From a virus, in IMG/VR virus record IMGVR_UViG_3300017613_000941, positions 1 through 34,052 of that record: a DNA stretch of 34,052 nt; one strand, given 5' to 3'. Both the position numbers and the translations under genes were made by a program. The notes beneath the pieces were generated by a model. It did not search any database and was not told the DNA's origin. It saw only the letters and a program-made list of their open reading frames with translations. This document shows positions 1 through 6,525 of the stretch, in pieces; the first letter of the stretch is position 1; each line of letters begins with the position of its first letter.

Positions 1-2
1 AA

Positions 3-194
3 GAGTGGCACACTACATTATATTTATGCTATCACCTGGGCCTGCCTTATTACGGCGAATCCACGGCAATAAAGGAACTGAATGAACACGATATTGATTA
101 CTATTTCACATGGGGATCAGCGGAACGGTTATCTGAATACAAGGAAATCACAGGGAAGACGCTTGGCCGGTTGCGGGTTTATTCGTTGAAATAA
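3..194 (+). CDS. C-terminal fragment of an unknown protein (5' end outside window)
   Basis: An open frame runs from the window edge to a TAA at 192-194 and gives 63 residues ending in GRLRVYSLK. No start is visible, so this is the end of a longer gene. The fragment is rich in Tyr, Glu and His with no membrane segment. Same strand as everything downstream, and it stops four bases before the -35 box of the next promoter, so the upstream unit ends here. I do not recognise the family. Confidence 0.55.
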   Translation, partial: EWHTTLYLCYHLGLPYYGESTAIKELNEHDIDYYFTWGSAERLSEYKEITGKTLGRLRVYSLK

Positions 195-197
195 TTG

Positions 198-226
198 TTG
201 ACTTTTTGAGAAAAGGCGTTTATAAT
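198..226 (+). promoter_or_regulatory. Sigma70-type promoter P1
   Basis: TTGACT at 198-203, a 17-bp spacer and a perfect TATAAT at 221-226. It lies immediately after the stop of the upstream gene and reads into the structured leader and HNH gene. The expected start is near 233, exactly where the 12-nt leader arm begins. Promoter P2 (6526-6554) has the same hexamers and spacing. Confidence 0.85.
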
Positions 227-232
227 TAGGGT

Positions 233-360
233 GTAATTGGGAGATTGTATGATGAGGAAATACAATAAACAAAAATTAACAATATCCGGGCCGGGGTTTC
301 CATCATCAAGGTCTTCTCCCAATTACCTTCTTGATTCCCGGCCTGTTTTTATTTGGGAGA
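233..360 (+). promoter_or_regulatory. Structured 5' leader with mutually exclusive pairings over the HNH ribosome site
   Basis: The 12 nt at 233-244 are the exact reverse complement of 315-326. The middle segment 315-322 (TCTCCCAA) is also the exact complement of 353-360 (TTGGGAGA), which is the Shine-Dalgarno of the HNH gene. A further small hairpin pairs 244-250 with 260-266. The middle strand can therefore mask the HNH ribosome site or be captured by the 5' arm. This is seen in sequence only. RBS-masking hairpins are known for phage homing endonuclease genes. Confidence 0.55.
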
Positions 361-368
361 CACCATGA
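249..368 (+). CDS. Short leader ORF, translationally coupled to the HNH gene
   Basis: A 39-codon frame starts at ATG 249, with GGGAGA at 239-244 as ribosome site, and ends at TGA 366-368, overlapping the HNH ATG at 365 in an ATGA junction. The peptide is basic at its start (MMRKYNKQK) and rich in Ser and Pro (SGPGFPSSRSSPN). Its codons cover all the pairing arms of the leader, so its translation would remodel the leader RNA and could feed ribosomes to the HNH start. It may be a true leader peptide or a chance frame. Confidence 0.4.
   Translation: MMRKYNKQKLTISGPGFPSSRSSPNYLLDSRPVFIWETP
287..350 (+). terminator. Possible attenuator hairpin in the P1 leader
   Basis: A GC-rich stem pairs 287-296 with 336-345 (core GGCCGGG/CCCGGCC, two GU pairs). 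A second helix pairs 305-310 with 330-335, and TTTTT at 346-350 follows directly. This is the form of an intrinsic terminator inside the 5' UTR. Its loop contains 315-326, the strand that can pair with 233-244, so stem formation may compete with the leader helix. Confidence 0.45.
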
Positions 369-874
369 AACGAATAGCGTTGACGCAGGGCAAATTTGCG
401 TTGGTGGATGATGAGGACTATGAGTGGTTGAATAAATGGGTGTGGCAAGCGTGGACGACAAAAAGGGATAAAAAAGTTTATTATGCAATTCGCCAGAATT
501 ATATTAACGGGATAGAAGGTACTTTATTCATGCATAGGGCTATTCTGGGCCTAAAACTTAACGACGGAAAAGAGGTTGACCATAAAGACCATAATGGTTT
601 AAATAATCAGCGTCATAATTTGCGGGTCGCTTCAAAATCAGCCAATATGTCAAATTACAGTGGAATTAGGACTAATAATACAAGTGGTTTTACCGGGGTA
701 AGCTGGTGCAAGTATAAAAATAAATGGCGAACACAGATAAGCCTAAAGGGTAAAATCACTACTTTAAGATATTCCCATTCCAAGATCAAGGCCGCCCATA
801 TATACGATCGAGCCGTGATAGAATTCAGAGATGAGTTCGCAACGACGAATTTTCCGCGAGAGAATTACAAATGA
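365..874 (+). CDS. Free-standing HNH homing-type endonuclease with AP2 DNA-binding domain
   Basis: A 169-residue protein that probably cleaves DNA at specific sites and spreads its own gene. The N-terminal part (MKRIALTQGKFALVDD) is typical of phage HNH/AP2 proteins. The HNH core lies at about residues 57-88, with MHR, VDHKDHNG and an Asn at position 85 forming the beta-beta-alpha metal site. An AP2-like domain spans about 106-163 (SGFTGVSW, later AAHIYDRA and TNFP). I chose ATG 365 over an in-frame TTG at 353 because 353-360 is the ribosome site and the family normally starts MKxIxLTQG. It sits directly after promoter P1 and overlaps the next gene by ATGA. There is no sign of an intron around it, so it is free-standing. 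The fold is confident; target site and activity are unknown. Confidence 0.88.
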   Translation: MKRIALTQGKFALVDDEDYEWLNKWVWQAWTTKRDKKVYYAIRQNYINGIEGTLFMHRAILGLKLNDGKEVDHKDHNGLNNQRHNLRVASKSANMSNYSGIRTNNTSGFTGVSWCKYKNKWRTQISLKGKITTLRYSHSKIKAAHIYDRAVIEFRDEFATTNFPRENYK

Positions 875-1800
875 AATGGTTCAAGCTAGAGCATGATATT
901 TTTGAGGATTATGAGATGCTGGAACTATCAGACGATGAACAACTGATCTGGATCAAGCTATTATGCGAGGCCAGTAAATCAAAAATTCGTGGAAAAATTC
1001 AAACTTTTCCAGAAATTTTAGCGAAAAAATTTAAAAAACATTGGAAAAAATTTGAAAAAGTTCTTGAAAAACTTGAAAATCTAGGCTGGATCGAAGTAAA
1101 CAAAGATGAGAAATATATTTTAATAAATACCTTTGGAAAGAAGCACTTGCAGCATGGAGATTCCACTGAAAGATCACGCAAAAGTAGGGCTTTGCAACGC
1201 GAATGCAACGAAAATGCAACGCCATTAGATAAAGATAAAGATAAAGATAAAGATAAGAATATATCGTCAACGCCGGACGTTGACTTGACCGATAAAAAAG
1301 AAGACGATCCGAAAGAACCAGAAAAACCGGAAGAACCAAAAAATGACATTCCATACGAGGCTATCGGGGAGCTTTGGAATCAAATTTGCGGACCGGTATT
1401 AAGCCGGATAAAAGAAGTGACACCGGGCCGGCGCCAGAAAATCAAAACACGCTGGAACTTCAAAGGCCGTGGGGATCTGGTATTCTGGAAGGATCTGTTT
1501 TGTGCGATAGCCGGGACGCCGTTTCTCCTGGGTGACAGTAACCAGGGCTGGAAGGCTTCATTCGATTGGGTGATGAATAATAACGAGAATGCGGCGAAGG
1601 TGCTTGAAGGGAACTATGTGAAACAGAAACGAGCGCATCCTGAATGCCATATTGGATCAGGGCCAGAACCAGAAATATATACAGGAAAATTCGTCAAAAC
1701 TTGTCCGAACTCTGAAAAGTCGGGTAGGATTTGTGACGAAGATTGCCTGCTATGTAAAGGGACGGGACAAATAGAAATAGATCCAGAAAGGAGCCAATAA
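871..1800 (+). CDS. Replisome-organizer-like replication initiation protein
   Basis: A 309-residue protein likely to bind the phage origin and help load helicase. Residues 1-100 resemble the winged-helix N-terminus of phage replisome organizers (WFKLEHDIFEDYEMLELSDD, later LENLGWIEV). A basic linker with a KDKDKDKDK run follows, then an acidic Pro/Glu stretch. Residues about 165-250 (LWNQICGPVL, FWKDLFCAIAGTPFLLG, WKASFDWVMNN, VLEGNY) match the C-terminal helical domain common in phage O-like proteins. The last 35 residues carry four cysteines (CPNS, IC, CLLC), possibly a zinc site, which is not usual. ATGA overlap with the HNH gene. The N-terminal half is AT-rich, hinting at mosaic origin. 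Initiator role is inferred from architecture. Confidence 0.65.
   Translation: MKWFKLEHDIFEDYEMLELSDDEQLIWIKLLCEASKSKIRGKIQTFPEILAKKFKKHWKKFEKVLEKLENLGWIEVNKDEKYILINTFGKKHLQHGDSTERSRKSRALQRECNENATPLDKDKDKDKDKNISSTPDVDLTDKKEDDPKEPEKPEEPKNDIPYEAIGELWNQICGPVLSRIKEVTPGRRQKIKTRWNFKGRGDLVFWKDLFCAIAGTPFLLGDSNQGWKASFDWVMNNNENAAKVLEGNYVKQKRAHPECHIGSGPEPEIYTGKFVKTCPNSEKSGRICDEDCLLCKGTGQIEIDPERSQ
1228..1257 (+). repeat. In-frame GATAAA hexanucleotide repeat
   Basis: Four copies of GATAAA followed by GATAAG encode the DKDKDKDKDK linker of the replication protein. The unit is a multiple of three, so slippage would change linker length without breaking the frame. Confidence 0.85.
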
Positions 1801-1802
1801 AA

Positions 1803-2015
1803 GTGAATAAGACTAAAATGAAGAAAACCGCGAATTCTTACAAAGCGATTTATTGGAAAAAATCGTTAAGCCGCTGGAAATGTCCTGATTGTGGAAAGAC
1901 GCCAGAGCTAACCGGGGAATGGCGTTTTAACGGCAAAGACTGGGAGCATTATCACGGATATCCGATTGGGCATGTTGTCTGTATTAAAATAGCGAAAGCG
2001 GGAAAGCCAACATGA
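1803..2015 (+). CDS. Small basic zinc-finger-like protein, unknown function
   Basis: A 70-residue protein with one CPDCG knuckle at about residues 28-32 and a later H-x-V-V-C that could complete a metal site. The start is a GTG at 1803, with GGAG at 1790-1793 at good spacing. An ATG at 1818 in the same frame is possible but has no ribosome site. It follows the replication gene by two bases and overlaps the next gene by ATGA, so it belongs to the same transcript. It resembles the many small zinc-knuckle proteins of phage early regions; no function can be assigned. Confidence 0.6.
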   Translation: MNKTKMKKTANSYKAIYWKKSLSRWKCPDCGKTPELTGEWRFNGKDWEHYHGYPIGHVVCIKIAKAGKPT

Positions 2016-2200
2016 TTGACAAAAAATTAGCGAAGGAACTATGTCAGGGAAATATTGAGAAGATACTATCCGATTATGAACGGATGACGGGTGAAGAAAT
2101 AGAGAAAGTCCTGATTAAGCGAAAAGAGAGAGTTCTAGTCAAAGATGATTTCATTATTCCATTTTATACTGTGATATTTGAAATAAAGGAGCAACCATGA
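2012..2200 (+). CDS. Hypothetical small protein (62 aa)
   Basis: A soluble, charged 62-residue protein, mostly helical in its first half (DKKLAKELCQGNIEKILSDY) with a beta-like end (IIPFYTVIFEI). It overlaps both neighbours by ATGA, which strongly supports it as a real, coupled gene. No domain is recognised. Its place among small genes after the replication initiator fits an accessory early protein. Confidence 0.65.
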   Translation: MIDKKLAKELCQGNIEKILSDYERMTGEEIEKVLIKRKERVLVKDDFIIPFYTVIFEIKEQP

Positions 2201-2529
2201 GCACGAGTAAACAGAAAAGGGTCAATCATGGCCGCACGAGTTGGACCAACGCAGACGAGAATCATTTCCTTGAAAATATCGGCACATTTCTTGAGGAGTC
2301 GATAGAACTATTTGACCGAGATGAACTGGCTGATAGAAAGATACGTGTTTTGGGCGGCTATATCAGAAGCCTGAAAAATAGAAAATACTTTGGCCGGCTG
2401 GAACGCGGATTTTGTGAGAAGACCGCCGAGCGATTATTGAAATGGGAGATCAGGAAGAAAAGGGATCGGGAACGCCATAGAGAGAAAACGGGCTGTGATT
2501 GGATAGTTGAAGGGAAGGTGATGTTGTGA
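2197..2529 (+). CDS. Hypothetical protein (110 aa), basic
   Basis: A 110-residue protein with a high share of Arg and Lys and an Arg/Lys/Glu-rich helix near the C-terminus (RKKRDRERHREKTG). It has no membrane segment or cysteine cluster. The start is ATG 2197 in an ATGA overlap, with AAGGAG just upstream. The charge pattern would suit nucleic-acid or protein binding, but I do not recognise a family. Its end (GKVML then TGA) lies in a 15-nt sequence repeated at the next gene boundary. Confidence 0.6.
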   Translation: MSTSKQKRVNHGRTSWTNADENHFLENIGTFLEESIELFDRDELADRKIRVLGGYIRSLKNRKYFGRLERGFCEKTAERLLKWEIRKKRDRERHREKTGCDWIVEGKVML

Positions 2530-2864
2530 TCAAACAGAATGATATAGATCAGTATTTTGAGGCTGAAATATTTTTATATGAATATTTTGGATATACAGGA
2601 AATCAGGTTTTCTTTGCGGTTAATGATATGCGCGATGAATATTGGTTCATATGCGAAAAGGAAGGATATTTGCGTCATGCTTTTACTGAAAAGGACTTAT
2701 ATGAAAAAGGGGAATATTATGAAGAGATGATAGATAATAAATTTTCTCGTGATGATTATATATTCAAAACAAAGGCTTATACGATGATCTGTATATATGT
2801 AGAAACAGAAGACCCAAGATTCCTTGAAACAGCTCTTATATTCGATAATGAAAAGGAAAGGTGA
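2526..2864 (+). CDS. Hypothetical acidic protein (112 aa), Tyr/Phe rich
   Basis: A 112-residue acidic protein with unusually many aromatic residues (for example FLYEYFGYTG, EYWFICEKEGY). It uses a GTG start at 2526 overlapping the previous TGA (GTGA), with GGGAAGG upstream. The coding sequence is more AT-rich than the packaging genes. Small acidic phage proteins are often host-protein inhibitors or DNA mimics, but nothing here proves that. Family unknown. Confidence 0.6.
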   Translation: MIKQNDIDQYFEAEIFLYEYFGYTGNQVFFAVNDMRDEYWFICEKEGYLRHAFTEKDLYEKGEYYEEMIDNKFSRDDYIFKTKAYTMICIYVETEDPRFLETALIFDNEKER

Positions 2865-2868
2865 TGTT

Positions 2869-3075
2869 GTGAAAATGAAAAAAGAAGATGCATATCGCGC
2901 ATTGAAGGCAGTAAGAGAATTAATCCAGAAATCAGGCAGAGTGTATGATGTAACGATTAATACTGTATATGAACATGACGATTGCCCGTCCCGCAATACC
3001 CAACACGCGAACAAAATACCAACTGGAGACATGGCAATCACTATCAAAATAAGGCTATGGAGTAAACCACAATGA
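2869..3075 (+). CDS. Hypothetical small protein (68 aa)
   Basis: A helical N-terminal half (EDAYRALKAVRELIQKSG) is followed by a beta-like half (VYDVTINTVYEH, MAITIKIRLW). The frame is open further upstream, but GTG 2869 is the best start: AAGGAAAGG lies at 2853-2861, and the 15 nt ending here repeat the previous gene's start region exactly (GTG 2526). ATG 2875 is an alternative. It overlaps the next small gene by ATGA. No family recognised. Confidence 0.5.
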   Translation: MKMKKEDAYRALKAVRELIQKSGRVYDVTINTVYEHDDCPSRNTQHANKIPTGDMAITIKIRLWSKPQ

Positions 3076-3209
3076 ACGCCGGAACTGAGATACAAATAGC
3101 GGCGCAGTTTATGGCGATGGTCGGGCTTGGAATCCTGCTTGTCGTGATCGTCTTCGGATGCGTATGTCTGTATTTTACGAGAGATTATAAGAAGCCGAGG
3201 GAGAAGTGA
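3072..3209 (+). CDS. Small single-pass membrane protein (45 aa)
   Basis: A 45-codon frame from ATG 3072 to TGA 3207-3209. After a short polar N-terminus, a hydrophobic helix at about residues 14-35 (VGLGILLVVIVFGCVCLYF) precedes a basic tail (RDYKKPREK), so the predicted topology is N-out/C-in. It overlaps the previous gene by ATGA and the next by one base, filling what would otherwise be a gap. Both neighbours' spacing and the membrane profile support a real gene. Role unknown; early membrane microproteins of phages may act in exclusion or host takeover. Confidence 0.6.
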   Translation: MNAGTEIQIAAQFMAMVGLGILLVVIVFGCVCLYFTRDYKKPREK

Positions 3210-3517
3210 TGGAGGCACAGATGGAAACACAGCTTGCGTTTATTATTGGGCTATTTGTGGTGGCCTGGATATTGGGAAAATGGTTAAGCAAAGTGATACC
3301 AACGCCAAAAGTCAAAACATTCTTAACACCACCAAAACCACGGCCAAAGGCACCACCAAATTCAAATAAACGTAATAAGGTAACACGTAGAAATGCGTGC
3401 GCTCGGTGCGGGAGCATGACTGATATGATTCCAGAAGGCGATAGAGAATGGTCACTTTGTTTCAAATGTATTGATGAGAATTTAAAAGGAAAGTACAATG
3501 AAAATAACCAGCATTAA
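3209..3517 (+). CDS. Membrane-anchored zinc-ribbon protein (102 aa)
   Basis: Domains in order: an N-terminal membrane helix (about 10-28, FIIGLFVVAWILGKWL), a Pro/Lys-rich linker (PTPKVKTFLTPPKPRPKAPP) and a C-terminal zinc ribbon with CARCG and CFKC pairs. ATG 3209 is preferred to GTG 3206 because AGGGAG at 3198-3203 has better spacing. It shares one base with the preceding membrane gene, so the two may act together at the membrane. The CARCG knuckle recurs in the gene at 6846. Function unknown. Confidence 0.6.
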   Translation: MEAQMETQLAFIIGLFVVAWILGKWLSKVIPTPKVKTFLTPPKPRPKAPPNSNKRNKVTRRNACARCGSMTDMIPEGDREWSLCFKCIDENLKGKYNENNQH

Positions 3518-3830
3518 GGAACACAAGTCATATATAGTAAAAACAGATGAAGATGTATTTAGTTATTATAGACGAAACGGGCCGAGCGATTGGGAGACAA
3601 TGAGAATAGATGGCTGGATGCAGTTTTTTAATTCTGGAGAACTTGAAAAACTATTCCAGGAGAAGATGAAGGAATCAAATGAAAGCGATAAGCTGGGCCT
3701 GAGTTCGCATTTACAAGATCTTGAAGTCATTGCGCGAACAATAGAAGATGGACAAAAATATATTAAGGACTTTAAAAAACAAGCGGAAGCGTTAGGGATA
3801 ATTATAGAAGAAAAGGAGTCAAAATCATGA
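3498..3830 (+). CDS. Hypothetical protein (110 aa), paralogue of the gene at 7444
   Basis: The N-terminal 55 residues (MKITSIKEHKSYIVKTDED, then YRR-x-G, WE, LEKLFQEK) align with the 70-residue protein encoded at 7444-7656 (MKIVSLEKIIPYIVIMED, YRR-x-G, WE, LERLFQDK). This copy has an added helical, charged C-terminal extension (about 60-110), probably coiled-coil. The family is not recognised, but its presence in both small-gene cassettes shows duplication or independent gain. It overlaps the preceding gene by 20 bases and the next by ATGA. Confidence 0.65.
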   Translation: MKITSIKEHKSYIVKTDEDVFSYYRRNGPSDWETMRIDGWMQFFNSGELEKLFQEKMKESNESDKLGLSSHLQDLEVIARTIEDGQKYIKDFKKQAEALGIIIEEKESKS

Positions 3831-4084
3831 AATTACTTTCAACCCAAAAAACGGAATATTTGGATCTGGATATAATAGAAACTCTTTTACAATACGATTC
3901 ATTAAAAGAAAAAATGAAAAAGGTGCTGAAAAAAACAAAATATAGGCGGCATGCATCACCAATTCGGTGGGAACGATTAATGCCTTATGGAGAGCGGTTG
4001 CCGATTGAACAGCAAACAGAAATAGATAAATATGAATCATTTTATCAAAAAATGAAGGAGCAAGCAAATGACCACCAAAAATGA
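3827..4084 (+). CDS. Hypothetical basic protein (85 aa)
   Basis: A soluble basic protein with a helical N-terminal half (LDLDIIETLLQYDSLKEKMK) and a Lys/Arg-rich centre (KKVLKKTKYRRH). It is ATGA-coupled to the gene before and overlaps the following one by 17 bases. No domain is recognised and there are no cysteines or membrane segments. Gene reality rests on coupling and a ribosome site (AAGGAG) at its start. Confidence 0.55.
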   Translation: MKLLSTQKTEYLDLDIIETLLQYDSLKEKMKKVLKKTKYRRHASPIRWERLMPYGERLPIEQQTEIDKYESFYQKMKEQANDHQK

Positions 4085-4283
4085 ACTGATTGAACAGATC
4101 CACACGACCTATGTTGACCTAACTACTCTTGTTCTGGGCCTACACAACAAGGAGCACGAGAAAATCATGTCGAAAAGCCAGATAGCTGAAACACAGTATC
4201 ATCTCATGGCGGCGAAAATGAAGTTGATCCTAGCGATAGATAAGGTGAAGGAAAGAAAAAATGCAAAAAGTGAAAACCTGTGA
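4068..4283 (+). CDS. Hypothetical helical protein (71 aa)
   Basis: Almost wholly helical composition (ELIEQIHTTYVDLTTLVLGL, later MAAKMKLILAIDKVKERK), consistent with a small helical hairpin or coiled coil. ATG 4068 has AAGGAG at 4055-4060 and overlaps the previous gene by 17 bases. No family recognised. It lies near the end of the early small-gene run. Confidence 0.55.
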   Translation: MTTKNELIEQIHTTYVDLTTLVLGLHNKEHEKIMSKSQIAETQYHLMAAKMKLILAIDKVKERKNAKSENL

Positions 4284-4304
4284 TACACTAGAAACGGAGG
4301 CGAA

Positions 4305-4526
4305 ATGAAAAGAACATGCGGCGGTTGTCATGCACTTAAATGGGATGCGGCAACGGAGCGTTTTAATTGTGATTTGAATTATGATATTGATGAATACAAT
4401 ACCAGGCCACTCGAAGAATGCCCAAAACCAAAAACTAGTAATGAGCTTAAAAAAATAAGAGATGATATAAACTTGGCAGCAAGGGCAAATGATGCTTTAT
4501 GGAATATTTTGAAAGGATGTGGATAA
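4305..4526 (+). CDS. Small cysteine-containing protein (73 aa)
   Basis: The N-terminus has a CGGC pair (residues 5-8), a single Cys at about 22 and another in EECPKP at about 39, giving a likely four-cysteine metal site in the first 40 residues. A helical tail follows (ELKKIRDDINLAARANDALW). It has ACGGAGG upstream of ATG 4305. It is the last complete gene before the packaging module. Role unknown. Confidence 0.6.
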   Translation: MKRTCGGCHALKWDAATERFNCDLNYDIDEYNTRPLEECPKPKTSNELKKIRDDINLAARANDALWNILKGCG

Positions 4527-4565
4527 ATGACCGATAAATGGAAAAACAGAATCGTTGGAGAATAA
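4527..4565 (+). pseudogene. 12-codon ORF resembling the N-terminus of a ParB-like/modification gene
   Basis: ATG 4527 follows GAAAGGAT with good spacing and encodes MTDKWKNRIVGE before TAA. Phage ParB-like nuclease/DNA-modification proteins often begin with W-x-x-RIVG and lie just before the terminase, so this may be the retained 5' end of a deleted gene. It now carries GGAG (4555-4558) that serves the small terminase start. The match is only about eight residues, so chance is possible. Confidence 0.3.
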
Positions 4566-4566
4566 A

Positions 4567-5019
4567 ATGCCTGGACGTAAGTATGATTGGGATTCAATAG
4601 GCAATGAATATATATGCGGACCAGATGAAGTCACACAAGCATTCCTTTGTGAAAAATATGGCTGTGCGACGGTAACAATTGCCAATAGAGCATCTAAAGA
4701 AGATTGGACGGGGCGCCGAATAGAATATAGAAACAAAGTTAATATGAAAATCCAGAAAAAGGCGATCACGCAAGAGGCTGAACTCAGGTCAAGACATATC
4801 AAGGTTGCTAAGTTGATGATGAGGAAGGCATACAGGAAATTGTTAAAGGTCTTACCAGACGATTTTGAGATGAATGAACTCCGGCTATGGATGAAGGATG
4901 CAAGTGATATTGAACGCAAGGCCGCAGGGATACCGGATGTTATCAGGTATGAGGATATGACCGATGAGGAGCTATTAGATGAGATCCGAGCTAAAATCGC
5001 AGACCTACAAGGATCTTAA
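4567..5019 (+). CDS. Terminase small subunit-like DNA-binding protein
   Basis: A 150-residue protein expected to recognise the packaging site and guide the large terminase. An N-terminal helix-turn-helix lies at about residues 5-48 (KYDWDSIGNEYICGPDEV, YGCATVTIANRASKEDW), then a long helical basic middle (RSRHIKVAKLMMRKAYRKLL) and an acidic C-terminus (EDMTDEELLDEIRAKI), the usual order in small terminases. The start is ATG 4567 with GGAG at 4555-4558; an upstream TTG is unlikely. It overlaps the large-subunit gene by 41 bases, which supports the assignment. Its HTH segment resembles the C-terminus of the protein encoded at 13546-14100. Confidence 0.72.
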   Translation: MPGRKYDWDSIGNEYICGPDEVTQAFLCEKYGCATVTIANRASKEDWTGRRIEYRNKVNMKIQKKAITQEAELRSRHIKVAKLMMRKAYRKLLKVLPDDFEMNELRLWMKDASDIERKAAGIPDVIRYEDMTDEELLDEIRAKIADLQGS

Positions 5020-6523
5020 TCAGCTGTGTGATATTGCACGATCAAGAGGTTGGAAAGAAGCACAGATACCGAGCCTTGATGAGCAAGAACCACAGTATTC
5101 TAAATTCAAATTAAAATATTTCGACAATTTACAGGGGTTCATGGATGACTGTATCGACTGGAAAGAGGGCGAACATCCGACAGATTATCAGTATGAAATG
5201 AGCTTTGAATTATTGGATAAAAAGCGGTACTGTATCCGTGGTCCTCATGGACTTGGAAAGACCATGCTGGCCGCGATAGCGATAATCTGGTTTGCATTGA
5301 CTAGGGACGGGCTTGATTGGAAGTGTCCCACAACAGCGAGTGTATGGCGGCAGTTATCAAAGTTCTTATGGCCGGAAGTCCATAAATGGGCGCGGCAATT
5401 AAAGTGGGATGTTATAGGCCGGGAGCCGTTCAACAATAGAACAGAGCTTTTGACTTTATCTTTGAAGCTGGAAACAGGCGAAGCCTTTGCACTTGCAAGT
5501 GATAACCCGGCAGCGATTGAGGGCGCCCACGCCGATCATATCTTATACATATTCGATGAAGCCAAAACGATTATCAGGGAAACATGGGATGCGGCAGAAG
5601 GGGCCATGAGTGGGACGGGTGAGGCGATGGCCTTCGCAATATCCACACCGGGCGAGGCCAGTGGGGTATTTTATGATATCCATAAACGGGTTCCTGGATA
5701 TGAGGATTGGACAGTACGGCACATTCGACTTGATGAGTGCGTAACCGCCGGGCGAGTATCACAAGACTGGGCCGACCGGAGAAAACGCCAATGGGGTGAG
5801 GATAGCGAGGTTTATCAAAACCGAGTCCTGGGCGAATTCTCAACAAGTATGGCTCACGGCATTATTCCGTTATCCTGGGTTGAGCAGGCAAATGAGCGCT
5901 GGCATGAGCACAATGAAAATGATTCATGGGGCGATTATCTTGGCTGCGGAAGCGATATAGCTGAGGAAGGGGATGACGAGAATATTGACGCGATGCGGTA
6001 CGAAGCAGGGATAAAAGAGCTTCGCAAATATCCAAATATGCGGACAATGGAACGGGCGGGAACGATTGTGCAAATATTGAAAGTCCTGGGTGGGTTCGCT
6101 CATGTGGATGCAACGGGGATCGGCGCCGGAGTCTATGGCCGGGTGAAAGAACAAGATGCGGATTTCAAGGGCGAGGTCTGGGCCTATAAAGGAGCCGAGA
6201 AAACAGAATGGACAGACAGGAGTGGAGAGCTTGAATTCCTTAATACAAGATCAGCAGCCTATTACAACATGAGAGAATTGCTCGATCCAGACGGAGACAT
6301 AAAGATTGCCTTGCCGCAGAGTGATAATCTCACAGGGGATCTGACTACACCAAAGCTGAGGATCACAAGTGCGGGGAAAATGGGGATCACCACGAAAGAG
6401 GATGTAAAGAAACTTCTGGGCCGTTCACCGGACGAAGGGGATGCAACGGTTGAAGCCTTCTGGTTGCCGAAACAGCCAAAGAAGCTAAAAAAACTCTCCG
6501 ACATCCTGATTTCATTCGATTAA
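4979..6523 (+). CDS. terL: Terminase large subunit (packaging ATPase and nuclease)
   Basis: A 514-residue motor protein that cuts concatemers and pumps DNA into the prohead at the portal. ATPase domain: Walker A GPHGLGKT at 88-95, Walker B ILYIFDEA at 188-195 with catalytic Glu 194, and a coupling motif AISTPGE at about 220-226. RNase H-like nuclease domain: candidate metal-binding acids Asp 326 (CGSDIAEEG), Asp 377 (HVDATGIG) and Asp 488 (GDATVEAFW). Length fits the family. ATG 4979 lies inside the small-subunit gene and the 41-base overlap implies coupling. No recognisable intron or intein. The gene stops two bases before promoter P2, so packaging transcription could continue into the next cassette. 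Confidence 0.93.
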   Translation: MRSELKSQTYKDLNQLCDIARSRGWKEAQIPSLDEQEPQYSKFKLKYFDNLQGFMDDCIDWKEGEHPTDYQYEMSFELLDKKRYCIRGPHGLGKTMLAAIAIIWFALTRDGLDWKCPTTASVWRQLSKFLWPEVHKWARQLKWDVIGREPFNNRTELLTLSLKLETGEAFALASDNPAAIEGAHADHILYIFDEAKTIIRETWDAAEGAMSGTGEAMAFAISTPGEASGVFYDIHKRVPGYEDWTVRHIRLDECVTAGRVSQDWADRRKRQWGEDSEVYQNRVLGEFSTSMAHGIIPLSWVEQANERWHEHNENDSWGDYLGCGSDIAEEGDDENIDAMRYEAGIKELRKYPNMRTMERAGTIVQILKVLGGFAHVDATGIGAGVYGRVKEQDADFKGEVWAYKGAEKTEWTDRSGELEFLNTRSAAYYNMRELLDPDGDIKIALPQSDNLTGDLTTPKLRITSAGKMGITTKEDVKKLLGRSPDEGDATVEAFWLPKQPKKLKKLSDILISFD

Positions 6524-6525
6524 GG

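Noticed and set aside
365-874. HNH gene inside a self-splicing intron
   Set aside because: It has its own promoter, and flanking sequences are complete coupled genes with no split exon visible.
999-1354. Long antisense frames rich in Ser, Phe and Leu opposite the replication gene
   Set aside because: They mirror the A-rich, Lys/Glu-coding + strand and the GATAAA repeat, and have no ribosome site.
2697-3230. 177-codon antisense frame with hydrophobic segments
   Set aside because: It lies opposite four coupled + strand genes and has no promoter or ribosome site.
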